From assembly GCA_045638265.1 (NCBI GenBank), contig JAZUBA010000077.1, forward strand, positions 62,001 through 126,000: a stretch of 64,000 nt of DNA. Direction: 5' to 3'. This DNA comes from RGIG4140 sp045638265. Lineage in GTDB: Bacteria; Pseudomonadota; Alphaproteobacteria; CAAHEQ01; UBA3637. The notes below the pieces were generated by a model, which made no database searches, was not told the DNA's origin, and saw only the letters and a program-made list of their open reading frames with translations. Position 1 is the first letter of the stretch. The number at the start of each line of letters is the position of its first letter. The position numbers were made by a program, and so were the translations under genes. Positions 9,198-18,400 of this stretch are shown piece after piece.

Positions 9198-9294
9198 AAT
9201 CTCACCCCATCCGCCATTAAAAAACGCCTATTTTTAGGCGTTTTTTTTATGCGGATTGAGATTTGGACTCACGGGCGTGAGTTCGGAACGAAAA
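9198..9294 (+). repeat. 97-bp direct repeat, copy 2 (orphan tRNA-Ser 3' end plus terminator)
   Basis: Repeats 9007-9103: the last T-arm and acceptor bases of the tRNA including CCA, the same terminator (about 9219-9246) and the ACTCAC/GTGAGT hairpin. There is no tRNA 5' half in front. The 94 bases between the copies hold a TGTCCT/AGGACA hairpin (9156-9170) and a GGTGAG/CTCACC inverted pair (9181-9186 with 9201-9206). No integrase gene is nearby. Confidence 0.85.
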
Positions 9295-9429
9295 TAGAGA
9301 TAGATAGGAATATGTTAAATTTCAATAAAGTTGATTATATTTTATATCTTTAAAATAACAATAATTAATCTAAAAAATAATAAAATTATCTATCTAATCA
9401 ATGATTTTTAAAATATAAGGTTTAAAATC

Positions 9430-9459
9430 GTTGCATATTAACCTCCCTTTATTTGCAAC
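9430..9459. promoter_or_regulatory. Distal inverted-repeat element (putative operator) of the first prepilin-like gene
   Basis: A 30-bp imperfect palindrome whose left arm is GTTGCATATTAAC and whose right arm reads GTTGCAAATAAAG on the opposite strand. The left arm is identical to one arm of the element at 18712-18741, which holds the same position upstream of the second prepilin-like gene. The centre is about 118 bp upstream of the -35 box. The sequence AAATCGTTGCA at its left edge (9425-9435) recurs at 9556-9566 over the promoter. Confidence 0.7.
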
Positions 9460-9561
9460 ACTTTTTTTCAATTTATACCATTTTTTTTAATTTGCATTGG
9501 TTGGCAGATTTTCAAGTGTTGTCTTAAAATGGCTTAATTCTCTCCATACCCGTGAAATCGT

Positions 9562-9590
9562 TGCAAATAAAGGGACGTTTTGTTACAATC
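9562..9590 (+). promoter_or_regulatory. Core promoter of the first prepilin-like gene
   Basis: TTGCAA (9562-9567), 17-base spacer, TACAAT (9585-9590), 31 bases before the start codon. The preceding GAAATCG and both hexamers match the promoter of the 15489-18536 gene. GTTGCAAATAAAGGG here is the exact reverse complement of 9445-9459 in the distal element. Confidence 0.75.
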
Positions 9591-9621
9591 ATTTTATTCA
9601 CATATTTAACGGGAGCTGTTA

Positions 9622-11925
9622 ATGAAAAAAAATTTAAAAATCAACGAATTGGGAAGGTCTATGATTGAGATGTTGGGCGTTCTTGCCATTATTGGGGTGC
9701 TTTCAATTGGGGCGATTCAGGGCTATAAATATGCTTTCAATAAATACAATGCAAATGAAACCATTAATGAACTTAATCTACGTGCAAATGACATTTCTCA
9801 ACGTATGGAACGATTAATTGAGCTTCATCATATGGGTGAAATCAATATGGAAATGGGTCCGACAATGCGAACAGGATATCCCGTCAGAGCCCGAATGAGC
9901 CCTCAATATACGGATTATTTTGAAATGTTTGTGTCTGATGTCCCTTCGGACGTATGCAAATTATTATTACAAAGTCAGTGGCAAGCACCGTATTCTATTT
10001 TTGTCGGCATTACAGAATATAAAGCTTCCGTTGATATTTGTGGGGAAGCTGAAAAAGTAGAATTAGCCTATGAATTTCATAAAGATTTATTGCAGGCAAA
10101 AGATATTCAAGAAGAAGAGCGTCATGAAATTATGCGTTGCCGTCATTCTAATGATTGTAATTGTGGAACGTGTAACACGCAAACAGGGTTATGTGAATCA
10201 GAATGTAATGCAGACCAAAAATGTGTTAAAGATTTTAACGAACCTGAATGGATGATGTGTTGTAACAAAGATAATATCGTTGGTTCATATTGTTGTGTGT
10301 ATGTATCAGAAAGTGGGGAATGTTGTGATTGGGAGGGTAAATGTTGTCCACCTGAAAAACCGCTTATGGGCACAAATGGAACGTGCTATTCTTGTGATAC
10401 ACCAACCGCAGTAACGGTTAGCGACACAAACCGGTGTACAAGTGTCTGTCCAAAACGTTATATTAATAGTACCGCAGATAAAAAATGTATTTTATGCGGA
10501 GTTGCTGGAACAAGTATGGAAAACAAGCCATTATATAATTATCAAGGTAATTGTTACAGCTGCGATTATAATCAAGGATTTGATATGGGCAACCATTTAG
10601 GTGCAACTTTTTGGAAAAAATGTGCATCTACTTGCGATAATCGTCGTCCTGTTAATCAAATGTGCTATCCTGCGTGTAGTGGTGATACACCTTTAATGGG
10701 AACAGATGGTAAGTGTTATGGTTGTGATGATGAAACTCATACAATTAAAATCGAATCATTAACTGACACTTGTGAAAATTTATGTCCTAATAGAAAAACA
10801 GTGAATTTGTATTGTAATATTGTTTGTCCATCAGATAAACCATTGCAAGATGTTTCAGGAAAATGTTATTCTTGTGATGATACAGCCATTGTTACTGTCG
10901 CTGATGTATCCAGTTGTAGCAGTATATGTCCAAAACGTTTTATAAATAGTAATGCAGATAAAAAATGTATTTTATGCGGAGTTACCGGAACAATCTTTGA
11001 AAATAAGCCATTGTATAATTATCAAGGTAATTGTTACAGCTGCGATTATAATCAAGGATTTGATATGGGTAACCATTTAGGCGCAACTTTTTGGAAAAAA
11101 TGTGCATCTACTTGCGATAATCGTCGTCCTGTTAATCAAATGTGCTATCCTGCATGTAGTGGTGATACACCTTTAATGGGAACAGATGGTAAGTGTTATG
11201 GTTGTGATGATGAAACTCATACAATTAAAATCGAATCATTAACTGACACTTGTGAAAATTTATGTCCTAATAGAAAAACGGTGAATTTGTATTGTAATAT
11301 TGTTTGTCCATCAGATAAACCATTGCAAGATGTTTCAGGAAAATGTTATTCTTGTGATGATACTGCTATTGTTACTGTTGCTGATGTATCCAGTTGTAGC
11401 AGTATATGTCCAAAGCGTTTTGTTAATAGTACCACAGATAAAAAATGTATTTTATGCGGTGTTGCCGGAACAAGTATGGAAAATAAGCCATTGTATAATT
11501 TTCAGGGTAATTGTTATAGTTGTGATTATAATCAAGGATTTGATATGGGCAACCATTTAGGTGCAAATTTTTGGAAAAAATGTACTGAAACATGTCCCGG
11601 TAGACAAGCGGTTAGAAATATGTGTAATCCCAAATGTCCGGATGAAACACCTTTAACGGGTACAGATGGAAAATGTTATGATTGCAATTATTCTGGTAAA
11701 GCATTAGCTACTCCTTGTTCCGATGTTTGTTCAAATCGGGAATTAGATGCTCAAAAAACATATTGTGTCCGTACATATTGTATTGACGGAACTTTTGCTG
11801 ATAAAAGTGGTATTTGTCAACAATGCAACATTCAATCATTAATAGAAACATCAGAAGATGAATGTCAAAAATGTGTTAATCGGTCATATAAAGACGGACA
11901 TTGTTATCCGCCAATGACAAGTTGA
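9622..11925 (+). CDS. Giant cysteine-rich protein with type IV prepilin-like N-terminus (first)
   Basis: 767 residues. The leader MKKNLKINELG ends in a prepilin-peptidase-like site, G11 before RSMIE, with Glu at mature position 5. A hydrophobic helix follows (about 17-37). A pilin-like head (to about residue 170) contains DVPSDVCKLLL. The rest is CxxC-rich. Each unit has the pattern C-Y-x-C, then C-x3-C-P-x-R, then C-x3-C ending in a KPL or TPL turn. A 160-residue block of three such units carries 18 cysteines and is repeated about 2.6 times. Inferred route: export, leader cleavage, display on a pilus-like fibre or the inner membrane, disulphide-rich. No pilus motor or prepilin peptidase gene is in view. 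A convergent membrane-anchored glycosyltransferase gene follows. Exact function unknown. Confidence 0.8.
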   Translation: MKKNLKINELGRSMIEMLGVLAIIGVLSIGAIQGYKYAFNKYNANETINELNLRANDISQRMERLIELHHMGEINMEMGPTMRTGYPVRARMSPQYTDYFEMFVSDVPSDVCKLLLQSQWQAPYSIFVGITEYKASVDICGEAEKVELAYEFHKDLLQAKDIQEEERHEIMRCRHSNDCNCGTCNTQTGLCESECNADQKCVKDFNEPEWMMCCNKDNIVGSYCCVYVSESGECCDWEGKCCPPEKPLMGTNGTCYSCDTPTAVTVSDTNRCTSVCPKRYINSTADKKCILCGVAGTSMENKPLYNYQGNCYSCDYNQGFDMGNHLGATFWKKCASTCDNRRPVNQMCYPACSGDTPLMGTDGKCYGCDDETHTIKIESLTDTCENLCPNRKTVNLYCNIVCPSDKPLQDVSGKCYSCDDTAIVTVADVSSCSSICPKRFINSNADKKCILCGVTGTIFENKPLYNYQGNCYSCDYNQGFDMGNHLGATFWKKCASTCDNRRPVNQMCYPACSGDTPLMGTDGKCYGCDDETHTIKIESLTDTCENLCPNRKTVNLYCNIVCPSDKPLQDVSGKCYSCDDTAIVTVADVSSCSSICPKRFVNSTTDKKCILCGVAGTSMENKPLYNFQGNCYSCDYNQGFDMGNHLGANFWKKCTETCPGRQAVRNMCNPKCPDETPLTGTDGKCYDCNYSGKALATPCSDVCSNRELDAQKTYCVRTYCIDGTFADKSGICQQCNIQSLIETSEDECQKCVNRSYKDGHCYPPMTS
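10381..11680 (+). repeat. 480-bp in-frame tandem repeats inside the first prepilin-like gene
   Basis: Sequence repeats with a period of exactly 480 bp (160 codons): about 10381-10860, 10861-11340 and a partial third copy to about 11680. The first two differ by only a few bases per 60 over most of the length, and 10681-10740 is identical to 11161-11220. Many of the differences are silent. Confidence 0.9.
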
Positions 11926-11963
11926 AATAATTACAATCTATTTGAATGCATATAGATATTTTA

Positions 11964-13112
11964 TTAATTGTTTTTGTTTAAATGATAAGTATCATTTTTG
12001 TCTTTTACAAATGTTTCCACACCCCATTTGTCCCATTTTATTGTTATATGATTTGTGGTTTTTTCTAAAATGGTTGCTTTGTCATTGGTTTGAAAACGAT
12101 GTATGCGTTTTTCCTCATCAAAAACAAGATAATCATTCCAAGAAGTATGAATAACATGTAATGCGCTATCAGGCGGACAATTAAGCGTATTTATATAGTT
12201 TTTTAATTTTTCAACATTAAGTATTTTGGATATGCCTTCACTTTGGGCAAGAGATTTATAACACTCGCACACATTTGAACAAGGTTTATCTTTTATGATT
12301 TGACGGAAAGCATCGTTTTGATAACGTTCAACGGAGTTGTTTTGTATTGGAACGTAATTTTCTGCTTTTTTTGCATTAGCTTTTTTATATAGAAGCGTAT
12401 CCGGTAAGTTAGAAATTAACCCGTTATGTTTGATTGTGATATCATACCAAAAAGGCATATCTTCTGCATTGGGATAAGTTTCTACATACCGAATATTGTT
12501 TTTTTCAATAAAATCTCTTCTAATCATAGCGCAAGGATGTATGACGGGAACTTTTGTAAATGTCCAAATTTTTGCTTCGTCCGGATCAGTAGGAAATGGA
12601 TATACTGTATGATTATGCTCAAAGACAAGCGGACATCCTGTTGCCGTAATGTGTTTATTTTCATCTAAAAAACGAACTTGTTTTTCAAAACGTTTTCTAA
12701 GTGAATAATCATCATCGTCCATACGGGCAATATATTTCCCACGTGCTTTATCTAATCCTCTGTTCAAACTATATGGTAACCCTTTGTTTTGTTCGTTTGT
12801 TAAAATGACAATGCGTTTATCCTTCTTGGCAAAGTTTTTTAAAATTTCAGCCGTTTTATCATCTGAACCATCATTGATAATAATCAACTCAAAATCTTTG
12901 AATGTTTGATTTAAAATAGAAGATATTGCTCTGGATAATAAATCTTTATCATCTTTTGAACGATTATAAGTACTCATAACAACAGAAATTGTTGGAGTAT
13001 AGAAACGTTGAGACGCATACCGACAAAAATAATAGCTACAAATTGCAGAACCAATAAAAATTGCAATAATAAGCACATAGCGAAGAATAGATGAAAACGG
13101 TTTTTGAAACAT
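11964..13112 (-). CDS. Membrane-anchored GT2 family glycosyltransferase
   Basis: 382 residues. An N-terminal transmembrane helix (about 10-30) is followed by a GT-A fold: SVVMSTYNR, then LIIINDGSDDKT for the nucleotide-sugar site, and the metal-binding DxD in ARMDDDDYS. A C-terminal extension ends in a Trp-rich strand region (IKWDKWGVETF). It probably transfers a sugar at the inner membrane; acceptor unknown. It converges on the first prepilin-like gene with a 38-bp gap. A related pair of enzymes follows the third prepilin-like gene, so glycosylation of these surface proteins is a reasonable inference. The start is set by AAGGAGA upstream. A GGTTGCAA motif lies about 55 bp upstream, but its spacing to TATAAT is 15 bases. 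Confidence 0.85.
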   Translation of the reverse strand: MFQKPFSSILRYVLIIAIFIGSAICSYYFCRYASQRFYTPTISVVMSTYNRSKDDKDLLSRAISSILNQTFKDFELIIINDGSDDKTAEILKNFAKKDKRIVILTNEQNKGLPYSLNRGLDKARGKYIARMDDDDYSLRKRFEKQVRFLDENKHITATGCPLVFEHNHTVYPFPTDPDEAKIWTFTKVPVIHPCAMIRRDFIEKNNIRYVETYPNAEDMPFWYDITIKHNGLISNLPDTLLYKKANAKKAENYVPIQNNSVERYQNDAFRQIIKDKPCSNVCECYKSLAQSEGISKILNVEKLKNYINTLNCPPDSALHVIHTSWNDYLVFDEEKRIHRFQTNDKATILEKTTNHITIKWDKWGVETFVKDKNDTYHLNKNN

Positions 13113-13245
13113 GAAATAGTCTCCTTTTGTTTTTTATAGCGTATAAAATTATAATAAAAAACATTTTTTTGCAACCATTTTTTATGATGATTGAAAATAT
13201 TGTTTGAGAAGTTGATTCCCATTTATTTAGCATTTTAAATAAATC

Positions 13246-13274
13246 TTGAAAAAAAATAGGAGTTGATATATAAT
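13246..13274 (+). promoter_or_regulatory. Promoter of the Nudix-like gene - tsaB - rimI operon
   Basis: TTGAAA (13246-13251), 17-base spacer, TATAAT (13269-13274), 25 bases before the start codon, with AAGGAG in between. Confidence 0.8.
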
Positions 13275-13299
13275 CTTCGCAGTTCATAAAGGAGTAAAA

Positions 13300-14337
13300 A
13301 TGACTGATATCTTTTATACGGCTCAAGATGTTTTAAATGCGTTGGCAAAATTTCCTGCCGGTTCCATTGAACGATCTGAAATTTTGGATAATCAGGAAAA
13401 TCGTCAAAAAGTATTGTCTACCGGTACCAGTATGGTTTTGTACGCAGGGGAATTTCAAGAGGCACAGACTCCGTTGGAAAAATTGGAAAATATATATGTC
13501 GGTTTAATTGAACGATTAACGGCAAAAACAGGTGTTAGAGACGGATTAGGTAATTTAGGCGGATTATCTGAACGGACATCGGAAAGTGATTTTGCCTTAT
13601 TGAATGAGGATGAGAAAGCGAAATTAATCGGTGTGAAAGATGATGTTGTCCGTAATGAAAACAATCAGATTGTCTTGACAAAAGATATGTCTGTTATTAG
13701 CCGTAATAATGTTATGCGTGAAGCACAGGAAGAGTTAGGTAATATTGGCGTTTCTTTAAATGTATTGGCATTTGATTCAATGATTTCGGTTCCGTTAGAT
13801 GACGTCAAGGATGATAATTACATTTTAAACCGTTGGAATGGGCAGGGGATTTCTTATGCCATTTCTCCTTGTTGTTACTTGGTTCAGACACATGAATCGG
13901 TTTTAAACAAGATTGTGCATATTTCTAATGAAAATCATAGAGAGATGGAAACAGAAGTTGCTCATTTCAGAAAAATGAAATTGACAGAAGCATTAACTCA
14001 TTTTGGCAAACCGAATACAGATGCGATTCATAAAAATGAGACAAGAGATATGAATTCAGATTATCGGTATCCGCATGAATGGTTATCTGCTTGGTATTTG
14101 GCTTCTGTTCAACTCAATCATCAGGGGGAAGATTTAAAAAAACTGGCCGTTCAACTGCAACAAAAAACGCCATATTTAATTGATTTTGAGCAAGCTGGAA
14201 AAGAGATGAAAATATCTACTGAAAAAATGAGTGGTATTTTGGGTATTTCAAAAGAAAGTATGACAGAGTTGATAAATGCTGTCAAAGAAACGTATGCCAT
14301 TATGCAGATGACACAACAAAAACATCATACACGATAA
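13300..14337 (+). CDS. Nudix-like hydrolase with an interrupted Nudix box
   Basis: 345 residues, cytosolic. The second half of a Nudix box is clear: R140-E141-A-Q-E144-E145-L-G147, matching REUxEExGU. The Gly-Gly/Glu part usually just upstream appears as NLGGLSERTSE near residues 85-95. About 45 residues separate the two parts, far more than in a standard box. The rest, including ISPCCYLVQTHES, matches nothing I know. Nudix enzymes hydrolyse nucleoside diphosphates linked to another moiety. It is the first gene of an operon with tsaB (18-bp gap) and rimI, which may only reflect co-expression. Confidence 0.6.
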   Translation: MTDIFYTAQDVLNALAKFPAGSIERSEILDNQENRQKVLSTGTSMVLYAGEFQEAQTPLEKLENIYVGLIERLTAKTGVRDGLGNLGGLSERTSESDFALLNEDEKAKLIGVKDDVVRNENNQIVLTKDMSVISRNNVMREAQEELGNIGVSLNVLAFDSMISVPLDDVKDDNYILNRWNGQGISYAISPCCYLVQTHESVLNKIVHISNENHREMETEVAHFRKMKLTEALTHFGKPNTDAIHKNETRDMNSDYRYPHEWLSAWYLASVQLNHQGEDLKKLAVQLQQKTPYLIDFEQAGKEMKISTEKMSGILGISKESMTELINAVKETYAIMQMTQQKHHTR

Positions 14338-14355
14338 GAAGGTAAAGAGGATAGA

Positions 14356-14967
14356 ATGTTTATTTTAGCTATTGATACAACATCAAATTTATTAACAGTT
14401 GCATTGTACAAAGATAATGCTGTTTTGACCACACACTCTGTTTATATGGAAAGAGGACAAGGCGAAGCTTTGATGCCATTGTTGCAAAAAATGTTTGCAG
14501 AGGTTGGGTGTTCATTCAAAGAATTAGATATGGTTGTGTCAGCCGTTGGTCCGGGGTCGTTTACGGGCGTTCGTATCGGATTGTCGGTTGCTCGTGGTTT
14601 AGGGTTAGCATTGAATATTCCGGTTAAAGGTGTATCTAATTTTGATGCAATTGCTTTATCGGCACCAAAGCCGTGTGTTGTGGCATTAGATACCAAACGG
14701 GGAGATTTTTATGCACAAATTTATGATGAAAACAATATAACAGAAGCTTGTGTACTATCCCAACAGGCGGTTGAAGAATTGCATTTGCCGATTGTAACGG
14801 ACAAACCTGAATTGTTTGATACGGACAAAGTTACATTATATCCAATGCCGGAAATAATGGCTGTTCAACTTATTCAAACAGTGTTAACCTATCCGGAACG
14901 CTTGTTTCCTGCCGAACCGCTTTATTTGCGGGAAGCAGATGTAACCGTTCAAAAGAAATGCAATTAA
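14356..14967 (+). CDS. tsaB: tRNA threonylcarbamoyladenosine biosynthesis protein TsaB
   Basis: 203 residues of the ASKHA fold. The start FILAIDTTSNLLTVAL and the motif GPGSFTGVRIGLSVARGL (about 69-86) are diagnostic. TsaB partners TsaD and TsaE to make t6A37 in tRNAs that read ANN codons. It lies 6 bp before rimI, the usual bacterial arrangement. Second gene of the operon, preceded by a GGTAAAGAGG ribosome site. Confidence 0.94.
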   Translation: MFILAIDTTSNLLTVALYKDNAVLTTHSVYMERGQGEALMPLLQKMFAEVGCSFKELDMVVSAVGPGSFTGVRIGLSVARGLGLALNIPVKGVSNFDAIALSAPKPCVVALDTKRGDFYAQIYDENNITEACVLSQQAVEELHLPIVTDKPELFDTDKVTLYPMPEIMAVQLIQTVLTYPERLFPAEPLYLREADVTVQKKCN

Positions 14968-14973
14968 CATAAA

Positions 14974-15423
14974 ATGACAACATCTTTAACTAAAATGTTT
15001 AATCCTGTGCAATTAACATCTGCTTTTTGTGAAACGGCAGCAGAGATACACGCAACAGGTTTTGATTATCCATGGGATCAAGAATCGTTTGAATCCTTAC
15101 TTATTTTGCCAACAACGGTTGCGTGGATTGATGAAAACGGTTTATTGGTTTGTTCACAAATTTGTGATGAAATGGAGATTTTAACGATTTGTGTAACTTC
15201 TGAAAAACGGCATCAGGGGTATGGTTTCTGTTGGATGAATTTTTTATTGCAATATGCACAAACAAATGGGATTAAACGTATTTTTCTGGAAGTTTCAACG
15301 GAAAATATCTGTGCAAAAAATTTATATCAAAAATGTGGATTTAAGGAAATAGGGATTCGTAAAGGATATTACAAAACAAAGACGGGTTTTTGTGATGCCA
15401 TTTGTATGGAAAAAGAATTTTAA
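14974..15423 (+). CDS. rimI: Ribosomal-protein-alanine N-acetyltransferase (GNAT family)
   Basis: 149 residues. The acetyl-CoA-binding loop RHQGYGF and the C-terminal NLYQKCGFKEIGIRKGYY are typical of RimI, which acetylates the N-terminus of ribosomal protein S18. The gene is the last of the operon, directly after tsaB. A bidirectional terminator follows at 15441. Confidence 0.88.
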   Translation: MTTSLTKMFNPVQLTSAFCETAAEIHATGFDYPWDQESFESLLILPTTVAWIDENGLLVCSQICDEMEILTICVTSEKRHQGYGFCWMNFLLQYAQTNGIKRIFLEVSTENICAKNLYQKCGFKEIGIRKGYYKTKTGFCDAICMEKEF

Positions 15424-15440
15424 GTTTATCGTATTTCATA

Positions 15441-15477
15441 AAAAAAATCGGCTGACAAATATCAACCGATTTTTTTT
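15441..15477. terminator. Bidirectional terminator between rimI and the second prepilin-like gene
   Basis: AAAAAATCGG pairs with CCGATTTTTTT, extended by an inner TGA/TCA pair across an unpaired base. It has an A-run on one side and a T-run on the other, so it can serve both converging genes. Confidence 0.85.
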
Positions 15478-15488
15478 GATGGTCAAAC

Positions 15489-18400
15489 TTAAAGTTTTGA
15501 ACAATAAGCTTTTCCGTCTTCAACATAGGCTTCACGGGCCACATCCAAACATTCCGAACAAATAGTTTTAGCTTTTTCCGTATTCGGTATTTCTACGTCC
15601 CCATTTGTATTACAGGCCGTTAATCCACCATCTATGTTCACAAAATATTTTTTATTATCCGGTTGTCGACGTGAACAATACCAAATCTCTTTCGTGTCGT
15701 CCGTTATGGAATAAGCAACACGATTGCATTCTTCACATTGTTCCCGATAAACAGATTCTGCTCCGATTTCTTGTTTGCTGTCGGTTGATGTACAACTGAT
15801 ACAAGCACCGCCTGTGGCTGTTTGCCATTCAAATCCCAAAGAACAATCATTTGGCACACAATAACTCTTTTCAGTAGAATTTTGTGTCATAATACGACGG
15901 TTTTCACAGGATTCGCATAAATACTTTTTCTTAACTTCAATTTCAGACGCACTGCGATTATATGAATTTGAGCATTTTACACAATTATAGTTAATATTTA
16001 AAAATTCAACATTTTCTTCGCATTGACCTAAACTACACGTTCCTAATTGATTGGCGCCGGCACTAAAACGCCGTTGCGGACAACTTTTGCATTGTTCACG
16101 TGTCGTTTGAACATCTGTTTGTGAAGAACAATCAATACAGTTACCAGTCATGGATGCTCTGAATTTTAGACCGTCATATTTTCCGCTAACGTAATCAGCA
16201 GCCGCACTGACCAACGATGGTTTTAGTGTTGATGGAATAGGAATTGAGTCTAATTCAACACTGTTACAAATACCACTGACACCAGGGTTAAAACTAACGC
16301 ACAAACCTGTGCTACCGTTGTTATCCCAATAACCACCCCAAGAATAACCGCTTCTTTGTAAGAAAATACGGTTATCACATCTGTGACATTCTGCTCTTGA
16401 ATTGCCATAAGCAGATGTACCACTTGCCGTATCACAATTTTGACATTCACCGTATTTATTTTTGAAATAGGTAACATTATTAACTGTTGGACATGTTATC
16501 CATAAACACCGACCTGTATCTTCATAAACTTTACGTGCATATTCTCCGCTTGGGCATCTGCTATCACATAATGATTTTCCTAAATCACCATATCCGCCGA
16601 CAGCTCCCGTGTAATACCTTCCTGGATCACTGCTACAATTAAAGCACGTTCCTTGAGAGTTTTGCCATTGGTTTTCAGGACAAGTTTTGTAACAATAGTT
16701 TGTTCCGCTACTGTTTGTATAGATATAGCGTTTTGACGGTTTTGATGTATCAGAAGTATATTTTTGGGTTGCTTCATCGTAATGACAATTTGCGACACAT
16801 TTTGAATCTTCTTCATTTAAAACTGTGATAGAGAAATTATAATCCGAATCAGTACAATTACGACATTTGCCGTTACTGGCTTTAAATTTACCTAATCCAC
16901 AATCATCTATCGGAATAACACAATACCCACCATAAACGGTTCTACCGCTTTTCTGACACAAATCAATCAATCGTTCGTTTGAACCGATGTTTGTATCGCC
17001 TGTTGTACTATTGGCATCAAAACAGACACCATTGCTGTTTTGCCATTTACGTTTACATTTTGCTTTTTCTTCTTCCGTTGCATTTTCTTTCGTGCAATTT
17101 ACATCTGCTTCACTACCTGCTTCTGGTTGTTCACAAACTGGCCAACAAGAAGTCTCAATAATTTGACGTTTAGACCAAGCACCGGTAGAATCACGTTCAG
17201 GACAGGCTGTACAAGAATCTTTTATTTTTTGAAGAAGATTTTGCTCATTAGATGATGAATTACCAAAGAATGTATACATTCTTATCGTTTTATTAGTAGA
17301 ACAATTATTACATAACAAGCGTGAAACATCTGATTCGCCACCTAAAAATTGGTCGGAAGAGCATTCTATTGTGCTTCTGCAATCGCTAGAATAATAATAT
17401 TTATACCAAGTCAAACCACAAGCAGAACATTGTTCAAAAGCTGCGGAATTTGAATTATTTAATTCATGTGTTTCTGTATTCAATGTGCCATCCGTGTTAT
17501 AACAAGGGATACATCCTTCTTTTGATGACTGATATGAAGCCCCTTTAATACAAGCAATTGAACAAAATGTTGTACCATCTTGATTTGTACCGACATAATG
17601 TGTGTTTTGACAGGATTGACATTGCTCAACACCTGTTAATTCGTCTTTAATATTTAAGTCTGAAAATTCAAATACTTCTGTATCAATCACAATATTGCTT
17701 GCATCTTCACAAGGGATACATACACCATTTTTAGAACGGAAAGTAACCCCTAATTCGCAACTATCAGGCGGTGTAACGCATGTATTGGTTAAATCATTGC
17801 AAATTTGACCTCTGACAGGACAATCAGTATTCACCACACAATCAACACAAGTGCCTGATGTAGCGTCTTCATTAGGTTTACATACTTGTCCGTTTGCACA
17901 AGCATTGTCGCATTGAAACGTATTGGTATCACACAATGCAATACCACACAAATTGCTACAATCTTCATTTTCCACACATGATTCCATGGCATTATTATCA
18001 CCATTACCTTCATTAGCAACAGCTCCACCGTCCTCATCTAAAAAGGAAGTAAAGACCATTTGGTTCATAGTACCACTCTCACCACAAATAGCGGTATCTC
18101 CTGTATATCGAGTTAATCCACCACCATTATCAACTTGAACGAACTTTAATCCTTGAATGGCATCATTTAAATTCTCTTGCAATACTTTCTGACAAACAGC
18201 ACTGGGTACATCATTTACCCATGTTCTAAATGCAACAGGGGGATGAGAGGTTACCAGAATTTCAAACCCCGTTTGCGTCATTTCGCCATATTCAGGAAAG
18301 GCATCAGCCTCAGGCGAATCGGGTAATTCTTTCTCACCATCTTGATATAAATGCCAAATATCCGTGGCACGCATATTGACTTCGTTGACGATATCATTTG

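Larger units (their letters stand above)
9295..9621. other. 327-bp control region upstream of the first prepilin-like gene
   Basis: AT-rich leader and control region. It contains the distal inverted repeat (9430-9459), an intervening segment that resembles the equivalent region of the second prepilin-like gene, the core promoter (9562-9590) and a GGGAG ribosome site. 9295-9425 is plain AT-rich sequence in which I see nothing. Confidence 0.7.

Noticed and set aside
9026..9300. Insertion sequence or integrated element at tRNA-Ser
   Set aside because: No transposase, integrase or terminal inverted repeats; only a 97-bp direct repeat is present.
10143..10373. Minus-strand open frame inside the first prepilin-like gene
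   Set aside because: Antisense to a well-supported coding frame with no independent start signals.
10381..11680. Regular repeats that might be taken for a CRISPR array
   Set aside because: The period is 480 bp, the repeats are in frame and code for cysteine-rich protein modules; there are no short repeats with unique spacers and no cas genes.
13141..13180. TTGCAA promoter of the prepilin type upstream of the 11964-13112 glycosyltransferase
   Set aside because: TTGCAA and TATAAT are both present but only 15 bases apart, and the GAAATCG context and distal element are missing.
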